From an uncultured Clostridia bacterium (GTDB lineage Bacteria > Bacillota > Clostridia > Oscillospirales > Ruminococcaceae): DNA of 9,135 bases. Each line of letters opens with the position of its first letter. Within the stretch, counting starts at the first letter, position 1. Made by a program: the position numbers and the translations under genes. The DNA is taken from contig CAMVBT010000080.1 of the NCBI GenBank assembly GCA_947165805.1, positions 1 through 9,135 of the forward strand. The letters are read 5' to 3'. The notes beneath the pieces are model-generated. The model saw only the letters and a program-made list of their open reading frames with translations, had not been told where the DNA came from and made no database searches. Of this stretch, positions 1 through 6,095 are shown in pieces.

Positions 1-524
1 TCGGCATTGAGCTTTCTCGCAGCGGCGAACCGCAATCCGAAATTGCTGGTGTCGTATTGGCCGCCGTGGGCGGCGGGATCGGACTGACCCTCATAGTATA
101 CCGCCTCGGTGACTTCGCCGGCGGAAACACTGTCGCCGAAGAACTCCAGCTTCATATCATACTTCTTGTACGCGGAAACTACCTCGTCGCACTCGGCGGA
201 GAGGAAGCGGAAGTAATGCGCGGCAGCCTGACGCTTGAAGATCATGCAGCTGTGGAACGTGTCGGCAAGTCCCGACGCCAGCGTGATCTCCTGCTCCGCA
301 TCGCCCCTGCCGAGCTCGAATTTAAGCTGCACGCCGTCTATCAGAGCGCCTATCCACATCCTGTCGCTCATGGGGATATTCTTTATCCTTATTTTCAGAG
401 ACGTACCCGCGAAATTGAAGCGGATATTGCTTCCGGGATATATCAGCATGGGGGTTTTAGGGTCGGAGAGGTCCACCCTGCCCATGTACGCGAACGCTTT
501 GTTGTCTGCCTGAAATACTGCCAT
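1..524 (-). CDS. CE2-like carbohydrate (acetyl) esterase, 5' part, runs off window
   Basis: 174 codons are visible; the 3' end lies beyond position 1. The ATG at 522-524 is preceded by an AAAGGCGG-type ribosome binding site about 6 nt upstream. Residues about 10-115 are beta-rich (start YMGRVDL, then PGSNIRFNFAGTSLKIRI), like the N-terminal jelly-roll of family CE2 esterases. Residues 126-137 read LEFFGDSVSAGE, the SGNH block I, with Ser132 the likely nucleophile. Then comes HGGQYDTSNFGLRFAAARKL, like the CE2 segment after block I. CE2 enzymes deacetylate xylan and other plant polysaccharides. The N-terminus has no signal peptide (MAVFQADNKAF), so the enzyme may act in the cytoplasm on imported acetylated oligosaccharides; that is inference. 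The catalytic His/Asp region is outside the window. Family call is from motif memory. Confidence 0.8.
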   Translation of the reverse strand, partial: MAVFQADNKAFAYMGRVDLSDPKTPMLIYPGSNIRFNFAGTSLKIRIKNIPMSDRMWIGALIDGVQLKFELGRGDAEQEITLASGLADTFHSCMIFKRQAAAHYFRFLSAECDEVVSAYKKYDMKLEFFGDSVSAGEVTEAVYYEGQSDPAAHGGQYDTSNFGLRFAAARKLNA

Positions 525-552
525 ATTTTTACCGCCTTTCCAATGTTTTCAC

Positions 553-581
553 TTGACAAAATCACAGATTTATCGTAAAAT
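553..581 (+). promoter_or_regulatory. Sigma-A promoter of the CAP-domain gene
   Basis: TTGACA at 553-558 and TAAAAT at 576-581 are separated by exactly 17 nt, predicting transcription start near 588 and a leader of about 27 nt. It sits in the 90-bp gap between the divergent esterase and CAP genes. Confidence 0.8.
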
Positions 582-600
582 AAAAAGGATATGATGACAG

Positions 601-608
601 GAAGGAGG
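601..608 (+). promoter_or_regulatory. Ribosome binding site fixing the CAP gene start
   Basis: GAAGGAGG ends 6 nt before the ATG at 615. The in-frame ATG codons at 591 and 594 lie upstream of this site and almost at the predicted transcription start, so 615 is the likely start. Confidence 0.8.
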
Positions 609-614
609 CATGAT

Positions 615-1847
615 ATGCTCACACGCAGACAGAAGAATTCTTTGCGCGGATTTACGGCCGCGCTGTCGGGCTGTGCGCTGCTTGCCGCCTTTCTGATATT
701 CACGAATATATCGAACGCCTCCGAAGCCGAGGTCGTCGTATTCTCCGAGATACTCGACGGAGCCGTGGCTTACAAGGACGACAGTGAACTGCCCGCGGAG
801 ACCCTCGCGGCGGACGAGCTCACCGAGACCATGTTCTCCGAGGAGCTTGCGACTTTCACGCTTACGCTGCCGCCCGAATATACCTTCACCGAGGAGCGCC
901 CCACTGTCTCACTGTCCCCCGAGGACGTGCCGATAGACCTTGACGATATCGGAGTCCCGGACGACACCACGGAAGAGACCACTACGGTCACCGAAGCCCC
1001 GGCCTCTACCGTGTCTCACGCTTATCAGGGCACAGTACGCGGTACAGGCACCGCTCAGCAGACCCCGGCTGCCGAAACGTCCCCGACGTCCGCGGAGACG
1101 GCTTCCGAAGCGGCAACGACATCATCTCTGACAACCACATATATCACGGCTCCGACAACCACTCTGACGACAACAACGACAGCACAGACCACAACGAGAG
1201 CCACAACTGCCGCAACTACAAGGGCTACGACTACCACGACTCGAGCCACAACGACTACACGAGCAACAACGACGACGAGAGCTACGACCACGACGCGAGC
1301 CACAACGACCACAAGAGCCACAACAGCCGCGACGACGACCACATCTGCGGCCACGACGACAGCTACAGCCGCAACAACGACTCCGGCTGAAACCTCGACG
1401 GACAAGACCGCGTTCACAAATGTCGGAGGCGGAACGTTTTCGACCGACCCCAACGTGTACCTGACACTGTTCGAGCTTGTCAACTCCGCGCGCAGAAAGG
1501 CGGGGCTCAATGAGCTGTGGTACTCGGCAAGACTGCACGAGGTCTGCCAGCTGCGCACCGGGGAGCTTACATACTACTACTCGCACACACGCCCCGACGG
1601 AACGAAGTTCAGCACGGCGTTCAGGGAGATAGGCGTAGATTATACGATCTGCGGCGAGAACATCGCCTACGGACGCAATATGTTCAAGACACCCGAGGAG
1701 ATATTCCAGGCGTGGATGGACTCACCGTCGCACCGTGAAAACATACTCGGTGAAAAATACGAATGTGTGGCGTTCGGACTAAACATACTGAAAGTCGGGA
1801 ACGATACTTACTATTACTGGGCTCAGGAATTCGCGGCGCTGGAATGA
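615..1847 (+). CDS. Exported CAP/SCP-domain protein with Thr-rich linker
   Basis: 410 residues. The N-terminus has basic residues (MLTRRQKN) and a hydrophobic stretch (about 13-30), a signal peptide or uncleaved anchor. LSGC at 17-20 resembles a lipobox but lies early in the hydrophobic stretch, so lipidation is uncertain. Residues about 35-175 are acidic and Thr/Pro-rich. Residues about 175-262 are a Thr/Ala linker with RATTTT repeats, which probably spans the cell wall. Residues about 280-410 form a CAP domain (PF00188, SCP/PR-1-like): VNSARRKAGL, then His324 in SHTRPDG, Glu348 in GENIA and His373 in SPSHRENI, the usual cleft residues. CAP proteins bind lipids or act at the cell surface; many bacterial ones have no known role. 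The start at 615 is chosen over 591 because of its ribosome binding site. The last 25 bp overlap the convergent ligase gene. Confidence 0.9.
   Translation: MLTRRQKNSLRGFTAALSGCALLAAFLIFTNISNASEAEVVVFSEILDGAVAYKDDSELPAETLAADELTETMFSEELATFTLTLPPEYTFTEERPTVSLSPEDVPIDLDDIGVPDDTTEETTTVTEAPASTVSHAYQGTVRGTGTAQQTPAAETSPTSAETASEAATTSSLTTTYITAPTTTLTTTTTAQTTTRATTAATTRATTTTTRATTTTRATTTTRATTTTRATTTTRATTAATTTTSAATTTATAATTTPAETSTDKTAFTNVGGGTFSTDPNVYLTLFELVNSARRKAGLNELWYSARLHEVCQLRTGELTYYYSHTRPDGTKFSTAFREIGVDYTICGENIAYGRNMFKTPEEIFQAWMDSPSHRENILGEKYECVAFGLNILKVGNDTYYYWAQEFAALE
1197..1343 (+). repeat. In-gene repeats encoding RATTTT units
   Basis: Arg-Ala-Thr-rich units begin at residues 195, 203, 210, 216, 222, 228 and 234 of the CAP protein. 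The four from 210 to 233 are perfect six-residue RATTTT repeats (18 bp each). The Arg codons alternate between CGA and AGA/AGG and the Thr codons use ACA, ACG, ACC and ACT, so DNA identity between units is low although the protein repeat is exact. This suggests selection on the protein rather than a fresh DNA duplication. Copy number could still vary between strains. Confidence 0.85.
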
Positions 1848-3226
1848 TCTCCGGCGTCGTTTTTCTTTTGTGCGTCACTTATGCCGCGCAGGCAGCTGTA
1901 TCCGAGGCCGAGCACCGCGAAAAAGAACGGCGCGGTATAATACTTCGGATTTCCGAAGAACGCCGAGACACAGTAGCCGAAAGCTGCGGCAAGAGCCATG
2001 AGCGTATAGCCGTCCATGATCCTGCGGTTTTTAAGGCCGCGGAGGAACACCGCGAATATGCCTCCGACATAGCATATCAGAGCCGGTATGCCGAAGAACA
2101 GCGCGTATTGCAGATACTCGTTGTGAGCGTGTATGCCGGTATGCGATCTTTCCAGAAGGATATCAGCCCAGCCCTCGACGCCCTGACCGAATACAGGGCT
2201 TTCAAGTATGCCCTCGGCAGCGGTCTGCCACAGCACCCAGCGCGCCGTCCCCGCGAGCCCGGAGTTTTCACTGTTGGAGGCTATATCGGTCACATCGTTG
2301 CCGAGATTTACGAAATTGTCGGACATCGAGCCCTGCCATGTGGTGAGCACCAGCGAGAACAGTATCAGCATCCCGGCGGGGATAAGTATTTTCAGCGGGA
2401 ATTTCCTGAAAACTATAATGCCGGTGACGATGAAGAACAGAAATCCCGCCCATACCGCGAGATAGCAGCCGAACGTGTCGTTCAGCACAAGCACCGCGCA
2501 GTGCGCGACGGCGGAAACGAGCCCCGTTATCTGCCATGCCGTGCTCTTTTCATACAGCAGCATACCCGTGCTCAGCATGGTCATCACCGTGAGATAATAG
2601 CCGTAGTGATTGGGGTTGTTGAATACACCGGGCATACAGCCGTCCCACATATAATGGAACGAGGGTATCTCCACGATATACAGGTCGATCAGCGAAAAAA
2701 CAGCGACGGAAAACGAGATCAGCACGAACGTTCTGATCACCGCGGTCTTTATCTCCGTCAGCTCTATGCATGAAGCGCAGAAGAAGAACACAACAAAGAA
2801 CGAAATGTACATCAGATGACCCTCGTTCTCGTAGATGCCGAGTTCATTGAACGGGTCGTCGTACCGCGGTATGCCCACGACTATTACAGAAATGAGCATA
2901 CAAAGCAGAAAAGCTGCAAATAATATGACAGGTATGTTTTCCTTTATGATATCCGCAGGCTTCCTGTGCGAAACAGCCGCGAGATATATCTTCATCATCG
3001 CGGTGATGCCCGCGAAGATCAGGAACGGTATCCTCAGCGGATCAAGTATGTGGAACGGCATGAACGGGCCTTCCGAGAACAGTCGGGCAATGAATACAAG
3101 AAGCGGCATGATGCCGGTAAGCAGCAGCGGCATGGCAGCGACCCATTGTACGGAATGTTCTGTTATATAAAGGGAAGCGGCATCGGAATACTTCTTCAGA
3201 CCGCTGTTCTTGTTTTCTTCTGACAT
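1823..3226 (-). CDS. O-antigen ligase / Wzy_C-like polytopic membrane protein
   Basis: 467 residues with about 10-12 hydrophobic segments from residue 28 to 445 and short hydrophilic ends. Features typical of the O-antigen ligase/polymerase family (PF04932) are GVFNNPNHYGYYL around residues 200-212, then an extracytoplasmic loop with TARWVLWQ, SPVFGQGVEGW and HAHNEYLQYALFFG (His366 and His368). Members join or polymerise lipid-linked glycans at the outer face of the membrane. A Gram-positive has no O-antigen, so a role in capsule, exopolysaccharide or wall-glycan assembly is inferred. The start has AGGAGG at 3232-3237, 5 nt upstream, and a consensus promoter. No glycosyltransferase genes flank it, so it stands apart from any polysaccharide cluster in this window. 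Its 3' end overlaps the CAP gene and no terminator was seen on its own strand. Confidence 0.85.
   Translation of the reverse strand: MSEENKNSGLKKYSDAASLYITEHSVQWVAAMPLLLTGIMPLLVFIARLFSEGPFMPFHILDPLRIPFLIFAGITAMMKIYLAAVSHRKPADIIKENIPVILFAAFLLCMLISVIVVGIPRYDDPFNELGIYENEGHLMYISFFVVFFFCASCIELTEIKTAVIRTFVLISFSVAVFSLIDLYIVEIPSFHYMWDGCMPGVFNNPNHYGYYLTVMTMLSTGMLLYEKSTAWQITGLVSAVAHCAVLVLNDTFGCYLAVWAGFLFFIVTGIIVFRKFPLKILIPAGMLILFSLVLTTWQGSMSDNFVNLGNDVTDIASNSENSGLAGTARWVLWQTAAEGILESPVFGQGVEGWADILLERSHTGIHAHNEYLQYALFFGIPALICYVGGIFAVFLRGLKNRRIMDGYTLMALAAAFGYCVSAFFGNPKYYTAPFFFAVLGLGYSCLRGISDAQKKNDAGDHSSAANS
1834..1869 (+). terminator. Intrinsic terminator of the CAP gene, inside the ligase 3' end
   Basis: A 10-bp stem pairs 1834-1843 with 1850-1859 (two G-T wobbles), with a 6-nt loop and then T5-C-T4 at 1860-1869. 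The loop holds most of the CAP stop codon (1845-1847). The whole element lies inside the last codons of the convergent ligase gene, whose QKKN residues are read from the A-rich complement of the T tract. Confidence 0.75.
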
Positions 3227-3258
3227 GACAGCCTCCTGGACAGTTTCTTTTCTATCCG

Positions 3259-3287
3259 ATTATATCATCTGCGGCAGCTTTTGTCAA
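3259..3287 (-). promoter_or_regulatory. Consensus sigma-A promoter of the ligase gene
   Basis: On the minus strand TTGACA (3282-3287) and TATAAT (3259-3264) are separated by 17 nt, a perfect consensus. Transcription should start near 3252, leaving a leader of about 25 nt. Confidence 0.85.
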
Positions 3288-3328
3288 GGATTATCGCAAC
3301 CGCATATTATATATGATTGAGGCAGGTA

Positions 3329-3357
3329 TTGACAAAATCCCGTAAAGATGATATAAT
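3329..3357 (+). promoter_or_regulatory. Consensus sigma-A promoter of the ABC importer operon
   Basis: TTGACA (3329-3334) and TATAAT (3352-3357) with a 17-nt spacer form a perfect consensus. The start is predicted near 3364, giving a leader of about 190 nt before the first importer gene. Such a strong promoter fits control by attenuation downstream rather than by activation. Confidence 0.85.
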
Positions 3358-3363
3358 ATACAG

Positions 3364-3526
3364 ACACCGAGCGGAAGGACTCTCCCGACCGCAAGGAACA
3401 AACAGAAAAGCAACCGACACCGTGACCTGCGGAAAACATGACCCCGCGCTCGAGGTGAAAGGCATGAGATATGACATATTCCGCGCCTTTGCCTGTCCTG
3501 TTACGGATAGTGTATCGGCGCTTTTT
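3364..3526 (+). ncRNA. Structured leader RNA with attenuator (candidate riboswitch)
   Basis: The predicted transcript begins with a strand (3365-3373) that pairs with 3447-3451 plus 3454-3457: 9 bp with a two-base GA bulge, like a P1 stem closing an aptamer of about 90 nt. Inside, 3389-3396 pairs with 3426-3432 (7 bp, one bulged A). The P1 3' strand overlaps AGG (3453-3455), which together with 3458-3463 can instead pair with 3492-3494 and 3485-3490, an antiterminator of 9 bp. That helix takes the 5' arm of the intrinsic terminator at 3483-3526. These three competing helices are the usual layout of an OFF riboswitch. I could not match it to the TPP, SAM-I, cobalamin, FMN, guanidine-I, glycine or T-box core sequences I remember. 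Pairings were found by eye; no energies or covariation are available. The ligand is unknown and is probably linked to the importer's substrate. Confidence 0.55.
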
Positions 3527-3532
3527 CATTAA
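3464..3532 (+). CDS. Possible 22-residue leader peptide
   Basis: The ATG at 3464 follows GAGGTGA (3452-3458) with a 5-nt spacer, a 7-nt match to the 16S anti-Shine-Dalgarno and stronger than most starts in the window. The ORF reads MRYDIFRAFA then CPVTDSVSALFH and stops at 3530-3532, just past the terminator T tract, so it spans the whole terminator hairpin. Its Shine-Dalgarno lies in both the P1-like stem and the antiterminator. No amino acid dominates (three Phe, three Ala, one Cys). It could couple translation to termination, or be a by-product of the switch sequence. Confidence 0.35.
   Translation: MRYDIFRAFACPVTDSVSALFH
3483..3526 (+). terminator. Leader attenuator (intrinsic terminator before the importer)
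   Basis: GCGCC (3483-3487) pairs with GGCGC (3517-3521). After a small internal loop the inner stem 3490-3498 pairs with 3505-3514 (one bulged T), capped by a 6-nt loop, then TTTTT at 3522-3526. It lies between a strong promoter and the first importer gene, with no stable coding gene upstream, so it acts as an attenuator rather than a gene-end terminator. Confidence 0.75.
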
Positions 3533-3552
3533 ACAAGAAGGAGAAAACAACA

Positions 3553-4677
3553 ATGAAAAGAACAGCAACAAGACTTACCGCGGCATTCGGTGCCGTGCTG
3601 ATGATGTTCGGCGCGGGCTGCGCGAACAACAGCGGCAATACCCAGACGACAACGGCTGCGGCAGCAACGACAGCTGCGGCGGAAACTACCACGACCGCCG
3701 CGGAGAGCACAACCGCCGCCGATACGACACCGGCTCCGGCAGAGACCACGACCGGCACCACCCCGCAGGAGACCGAAGCCGATCCGAGCAGAGTTCCCGG
3801 CTCGGTAAAGGTAGCGGCTCTGAAAGGCCCTACGGCTATGGGAATGGTCCGCTTCATGGACAACTGCGAGAGCTACGGTGACAGCATATTCGATTTCGAG
3901 ATATATGCCGCCCCGGACGAGATCACTCCCCTGCTCATAAAGGGCGACCTCGATATAGCCTGCATCCCCGCGAACCTCGCTTCCGTGCTCTACAACAAGA
4001 CCGAGGGCGAGATAGAAGTCCTCGCCGTGAATACTCTCGGCGTCATCTATATCGTTGAGAGCGGTTCGGAGGAGATACAGTCGTTTGCCGACCTTAAAGG
4101 CAAGACCATTTATGCCAGCGGTCAGGGCTCGACACCGGAGTTCGCGCTCAACTATCTGCTCGCGCAGAACGGCATCGCCGACGATGTGAACATCGAATGG
4201 AAATCCGAGCACGCCGAATGTGTCAGCGCGATCGCAGAGAACGGCGGCATAGCGATGCTCCCGCAGCCCTTCGTTACCACTGCTATGATGAAGAACGAGG
4301 GCATAAGAGTGGCTCTCGACCTCACGGAAGAATGGAACAGGCTCGATAACGGCAGCACAATGATAACCGGCGTCGTTGTCGCGAGAAAGGATTTCGTCGA
4401 GAACAGCCTGCCCTATCTGAAAGAATTCCTCATGGGCTACAAGGCTTCGGTAGAGTATGTCACAAGCGATACCGACGGAGCCGCAGCCCTCATCGGCAAG
4501 TATGAGATAGTGCCCGAGGCCGTTGCGAAGAAGGCTCTGCCCGCCTGCAACATAACCTATATCGACGGCGAGGAGATGAAGACCAAGCTTTCCGGCTATT
4601 TACAGGTGCTTTATGACTCACTCGCGCAGTCGGTCGGCGGCAAGCTCCCCGGCGATGATTTCTACTTCGTCGGCTGA
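3553..4677 (+). CDS. ABC importer substrate-binding lipoprotein (NMT1/SsuA-like)
   Basis: 374 residues. The signal peptide has basic residues 2-7, a hydrophobic core and a lipobox-like FGAGC, with Cys23 the likely lipidated residue (Gly at -3 is atypical). Residues 24-80 are a Thr/Ala/Glu linker like that of the CAP protein. The binding domain follows from residue 85 (VKVAALKGPTAMGM), with GDLDIACIPANLASVLYN, then FADLKGKTIYASGQGSTPEFAL and a TEEWNRL region. This fits the periplasmic-binding type 2 proteins of the nitrate/sulfonate/taurine and thiamine-precursor (NMT1/THI5) group. It captures a small solute outside the membrane and hands it to the permease encoded next. The ligand cannot be told from sequence. 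AGAAGGAG lies 9 nt before the ATG. The gene is followed by a hairpin terminator, which would give more binding protein than transporter. Confidence 0.85.
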   Translation: MKRTATRLTAAFGAVLMMFGAGCANNSGNTQTTTAAAATTAAAETTTTAAESTTAADTTPAPAETTTGTTPQETEADPSRVPGSVKVAALKGPTAMGMVRFMDNCESYGDSIFDFEIYAAPDEITPLLIKGDLDIACIPANLASVLYNKTEGEIEVLAVNTLGVIYIVESGSEEIQSFADLKGKTIYASGQGSTPEFALNYLLAQNGIADDVNIEWKSEHAECVSAIAENGGIAMLPQPFVTTAMMKNEGIRVALDLTEEWNRLDNGSTMITGVVVARKDFVENSLPYLKEFLMGYKASVEYVTSDTDGAAALIGKYEIVPEAVAKKALPACNITYIDGEEMKTKLSGYLQVLYDSLAQSVGGKLPGDDFYFVG

Positions 4678-4699
4678 GCATCGTTGACAAACAAAACGG

Positions 4700-4734
4700 T
4701 TCCCCGCAGGTCGTAAGGTCTTGCGGGGAATTTT
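4700..4734 (+). terminator. Hairpin terminator between binding-protein and permease genes
   Basis: A perfect 9-bp stem (TTCCCCGCA 4700-4708 with TGCGGGGAA 4722-4730), a 13-nt loop and TTTT at 4731-4734. No promoter was found between this and the permease, so read-through is probably partial, lowering transporter expression relative to the binding protein. Confidence 0.75.
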
Positions 4735-4760
4735 AGACCACACGGCCGGGAGGTGACGGC

Positions 4761-5507
4761 ATGAAGAAAAAACTGATAACAGCGGGAGCGGTGGTCTTCT
4801 GGCTGGCGGTATGGCAGATCGCGGCAATGGCAGTCGGGAAAAGCCTGCTGCTCGGGTCGCCTGTCGAGGTCGTTCAGCGGCTCGTGAGGCTGATACCGGA
4901 GAAGACGTTTCTGCCGAGCATATTGTTCAGCCTCGGAAGGATAATGCTCGGATTCGCGCGGGGCACACTAACGGGAGTCCTGTTCGCGGTGCTCGCCGGG
5001 AAGCTCGTGTTTTTCGAGAAGCTCTTCGCGCCGCTCATCTCGGCTGTCAAGGCTGTCCCGGTCGCGTCGTTCACCATTCTCGCGCTTATATGGATATCTT
5101 CGTCGGAGCTTTCCGTTCTGATAACCTTTCTGATAACCGTGCCGGTGGTATATTCAAATGTATTTGAAGGCATACGCTCATTCGACCGTCGTCTCACGGA
5201 AATGGCGGACATTTTCCGTGTGCCGCCGATGAAGCGCTTCTTCGGTATATATCTGTCACAGATAATGCCGTACTTCCGCTCCGCTGTGAAGCTCTCGGTC
5301 GGGCTCTGCTGGAAATCCGGAGTCGCCGCGGAGGTCATAGGCACGCCACGCGGCTCGATAGGACAGATGCTTTACAACTCGAAGGTCTATCTCGAGACTG
5401 CCGACCTGTTCGCGTGGACGCTCGTTATAATCGTACTCAGCATCATCACCGAAAAGCTGGTGCTGCTCCTTATCGACATCACGGCAAAGCGCATCGAAAA
5501 ACTGTAA
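4761..5507 (+). CDS. ABC importer permease (SsuC/TauC-type)
   Basis: 248 residues with about six hydrophobic segments, the first at residues 5-25. The cytoplasmic EAA coupling loop lies at about 147-170 (EMADIFRVPP to QIMP). The Gly usual at the seventh position of that motif is Arg153, and the first of two prolines is Ser; the loop is otherwise recognisable. Residues 186-204 (SGVAAEVIGTPRGSIGQ) match the segment after the EAA loop in sulfonate/nitrate permeases. It forms the membrane channel with the neighbouring binding protein and ATPase. GGGAGGTGA ends 4 nt before the ATG. Its stop is 12 nt before the ATPase start, so the two are co-translated or closely coupled. The substrate is unknown. 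Confidence 0.88.
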   Translation: MKKKLITAGAVVFWLAVWQIAAMAVGKSLLLGSPVEVVQRLVRLIPEKTFLPSILFSLGRIMLGFARGTLTGVLFAVLAGKLVFFEKLFAPLISAVKAVPVASFTILALIWISSSELSVLITFLITVPVVYSNVFEGIRSFDRRLTEMADIFRVPPMKRFFGIYLSQIMPYFRSAVKLSVGLCWKSGVAAEVIGTPRGSIGQMLYNSKVYLETADLFAWTLVIIVLSIITEKLVLLLIDITAKRIEKL

Positions 5508-5519
5508 GGAGGCGGAAAA

Positions 5520-6095
5520 ATGCTGAAAGCGGAAAATATCACCAAGAAATTCGGCAGCCTCACCGTGCTCGACGGGTTTTCGCACGAATTCGCGGAGGGC
5601 AGCTTCACTGCCGTTATGGGGTCTTCGGGCTGCGGGAAGTCTACCCTGCTGTCGGTGCTCATGGGACTGCTCGCCCCGGACAGCGGGACAGTGACGCGCG
5701 GCAGCGACAGGCTCAGCGCGGTGTTTCAGGAGGACAGGCTGTGCGAGAACCTGTCCGTGCTCTCCAACCTGCGGCTGGTGCAGAGCAGAAAAAAAGAACG
5801 CTCCGGCCTGATACCGGAGCTTGAAGCAGTCGGACTGTATGACTGCGCCGACAAGCCCGTAAGAGAGCTGAGCGGCGGAATGAAGCGGCGCACCGCACTT
5901 CTGCGCGCGCTGCTCGCTGACTATGATATACTATTCCTTGACGAGCCGTTCAAGGGGCTCGACGCGCAGACCAAGAACACCGTTATGAGCTACACCCGCG
6001 GAAAGACCGCCGGAAAGACCGTGATACTCGTTACCCACGACCCGGAAGAAGCAGATTTCTTCGGCGGGGAGACTGTCATGCTTTCCCGGGCGTGA
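5520..6095 (+). CDS. ABC importer ATPase (SsuB/TauB-type), short
   Basis: 191 residues with all key ABC motifs: Walker A GSSGCGKST (34-42), Q-loop Gln70 (VFQED), signature LSGGMKRR (117-124), Walker B ILFLDEP (137-143), D-loop GLD (146-148) and switch His173 (VTHD). It should therefore hydrolyse ATP to drive the importer. It is short for the group, whose members are often about 240-260 residues: it ends about 18 residues after the switch His, and the segment between Walker A and the Q-loop is compact. All catalytic parts remain, so this is a minimal rather than broken ATPase. AGGAGG (5507-5512) overlaps the permease stop. The last 20 bp overlap the convergent radical SAM gene. Confidence 0.92.
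   Translation: MLKAENITKKFGSLTVLDGFSHEFAEGSFTAVMGSSGCGKSTLLSVLMGLLAPDSGTVTRGSDRLSAVFQEDRLCENLSVLSNLRLVQSRKKERSGLIPELEAVGLYDCADKPVRELSGGMKRRTALLRALLADYDILFLDEPFKGLDAQTKNTVMSYTRGKTAGKTVILVTHDPEEADFFGGETVMLSRA

Noticed and set aside
57..578. Open plus-strand frame of 173 codons at the left edge
   Set aside because: It is antisense to the CE2-like esterase, which has a ribosome binding site and recognisable SGNH motifs; the plus-strand product resembles nothing.
591..617. ATG at 591 as the CAP gene start
   Set aside because: It lies next to the predicted transcription start and has no ribosome binding site; the ATG at 615 has GAAGGAGG at 601-608.
1055..1586. Minus-strand frames rich in Val or Cys/Arg opposite the CAP linker
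   Set aside because: Their composition is what the complement of a Thr-rich repeat gives in those frames.
1763..2773. Long plus-strand frame (336 codons) opposite the ligase
   Set aside because: It is very rich in charged and His residues and antisense to a clear membrane protein; it starts inside the CAP gene without a ribosome binding site.
3365..3470. SAM-I (S-box) identity for the leader
   Set aside because: Short matches (GGACT, CCCGAC, GCAACC, GAGGTG) occur in a similar order, but the P2 and P3 helices and the conserved GGCCC loop cannot be built.
3364..3480. TPP, cobalamin or T-box identity for the leader
   Set aside because: No CTGAGA plus ACCTGAT pair (TPP), no full B12 box despite GACCTGC at 3424-3430, and no T-box AGGGTGGNACCGCG sequence.
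4684..4712. TTGACA at 4684-4689 as a promoter for the permease
   Set aside because: No -10 element at the right spacing; the expected place falls in the terminator hairpin.
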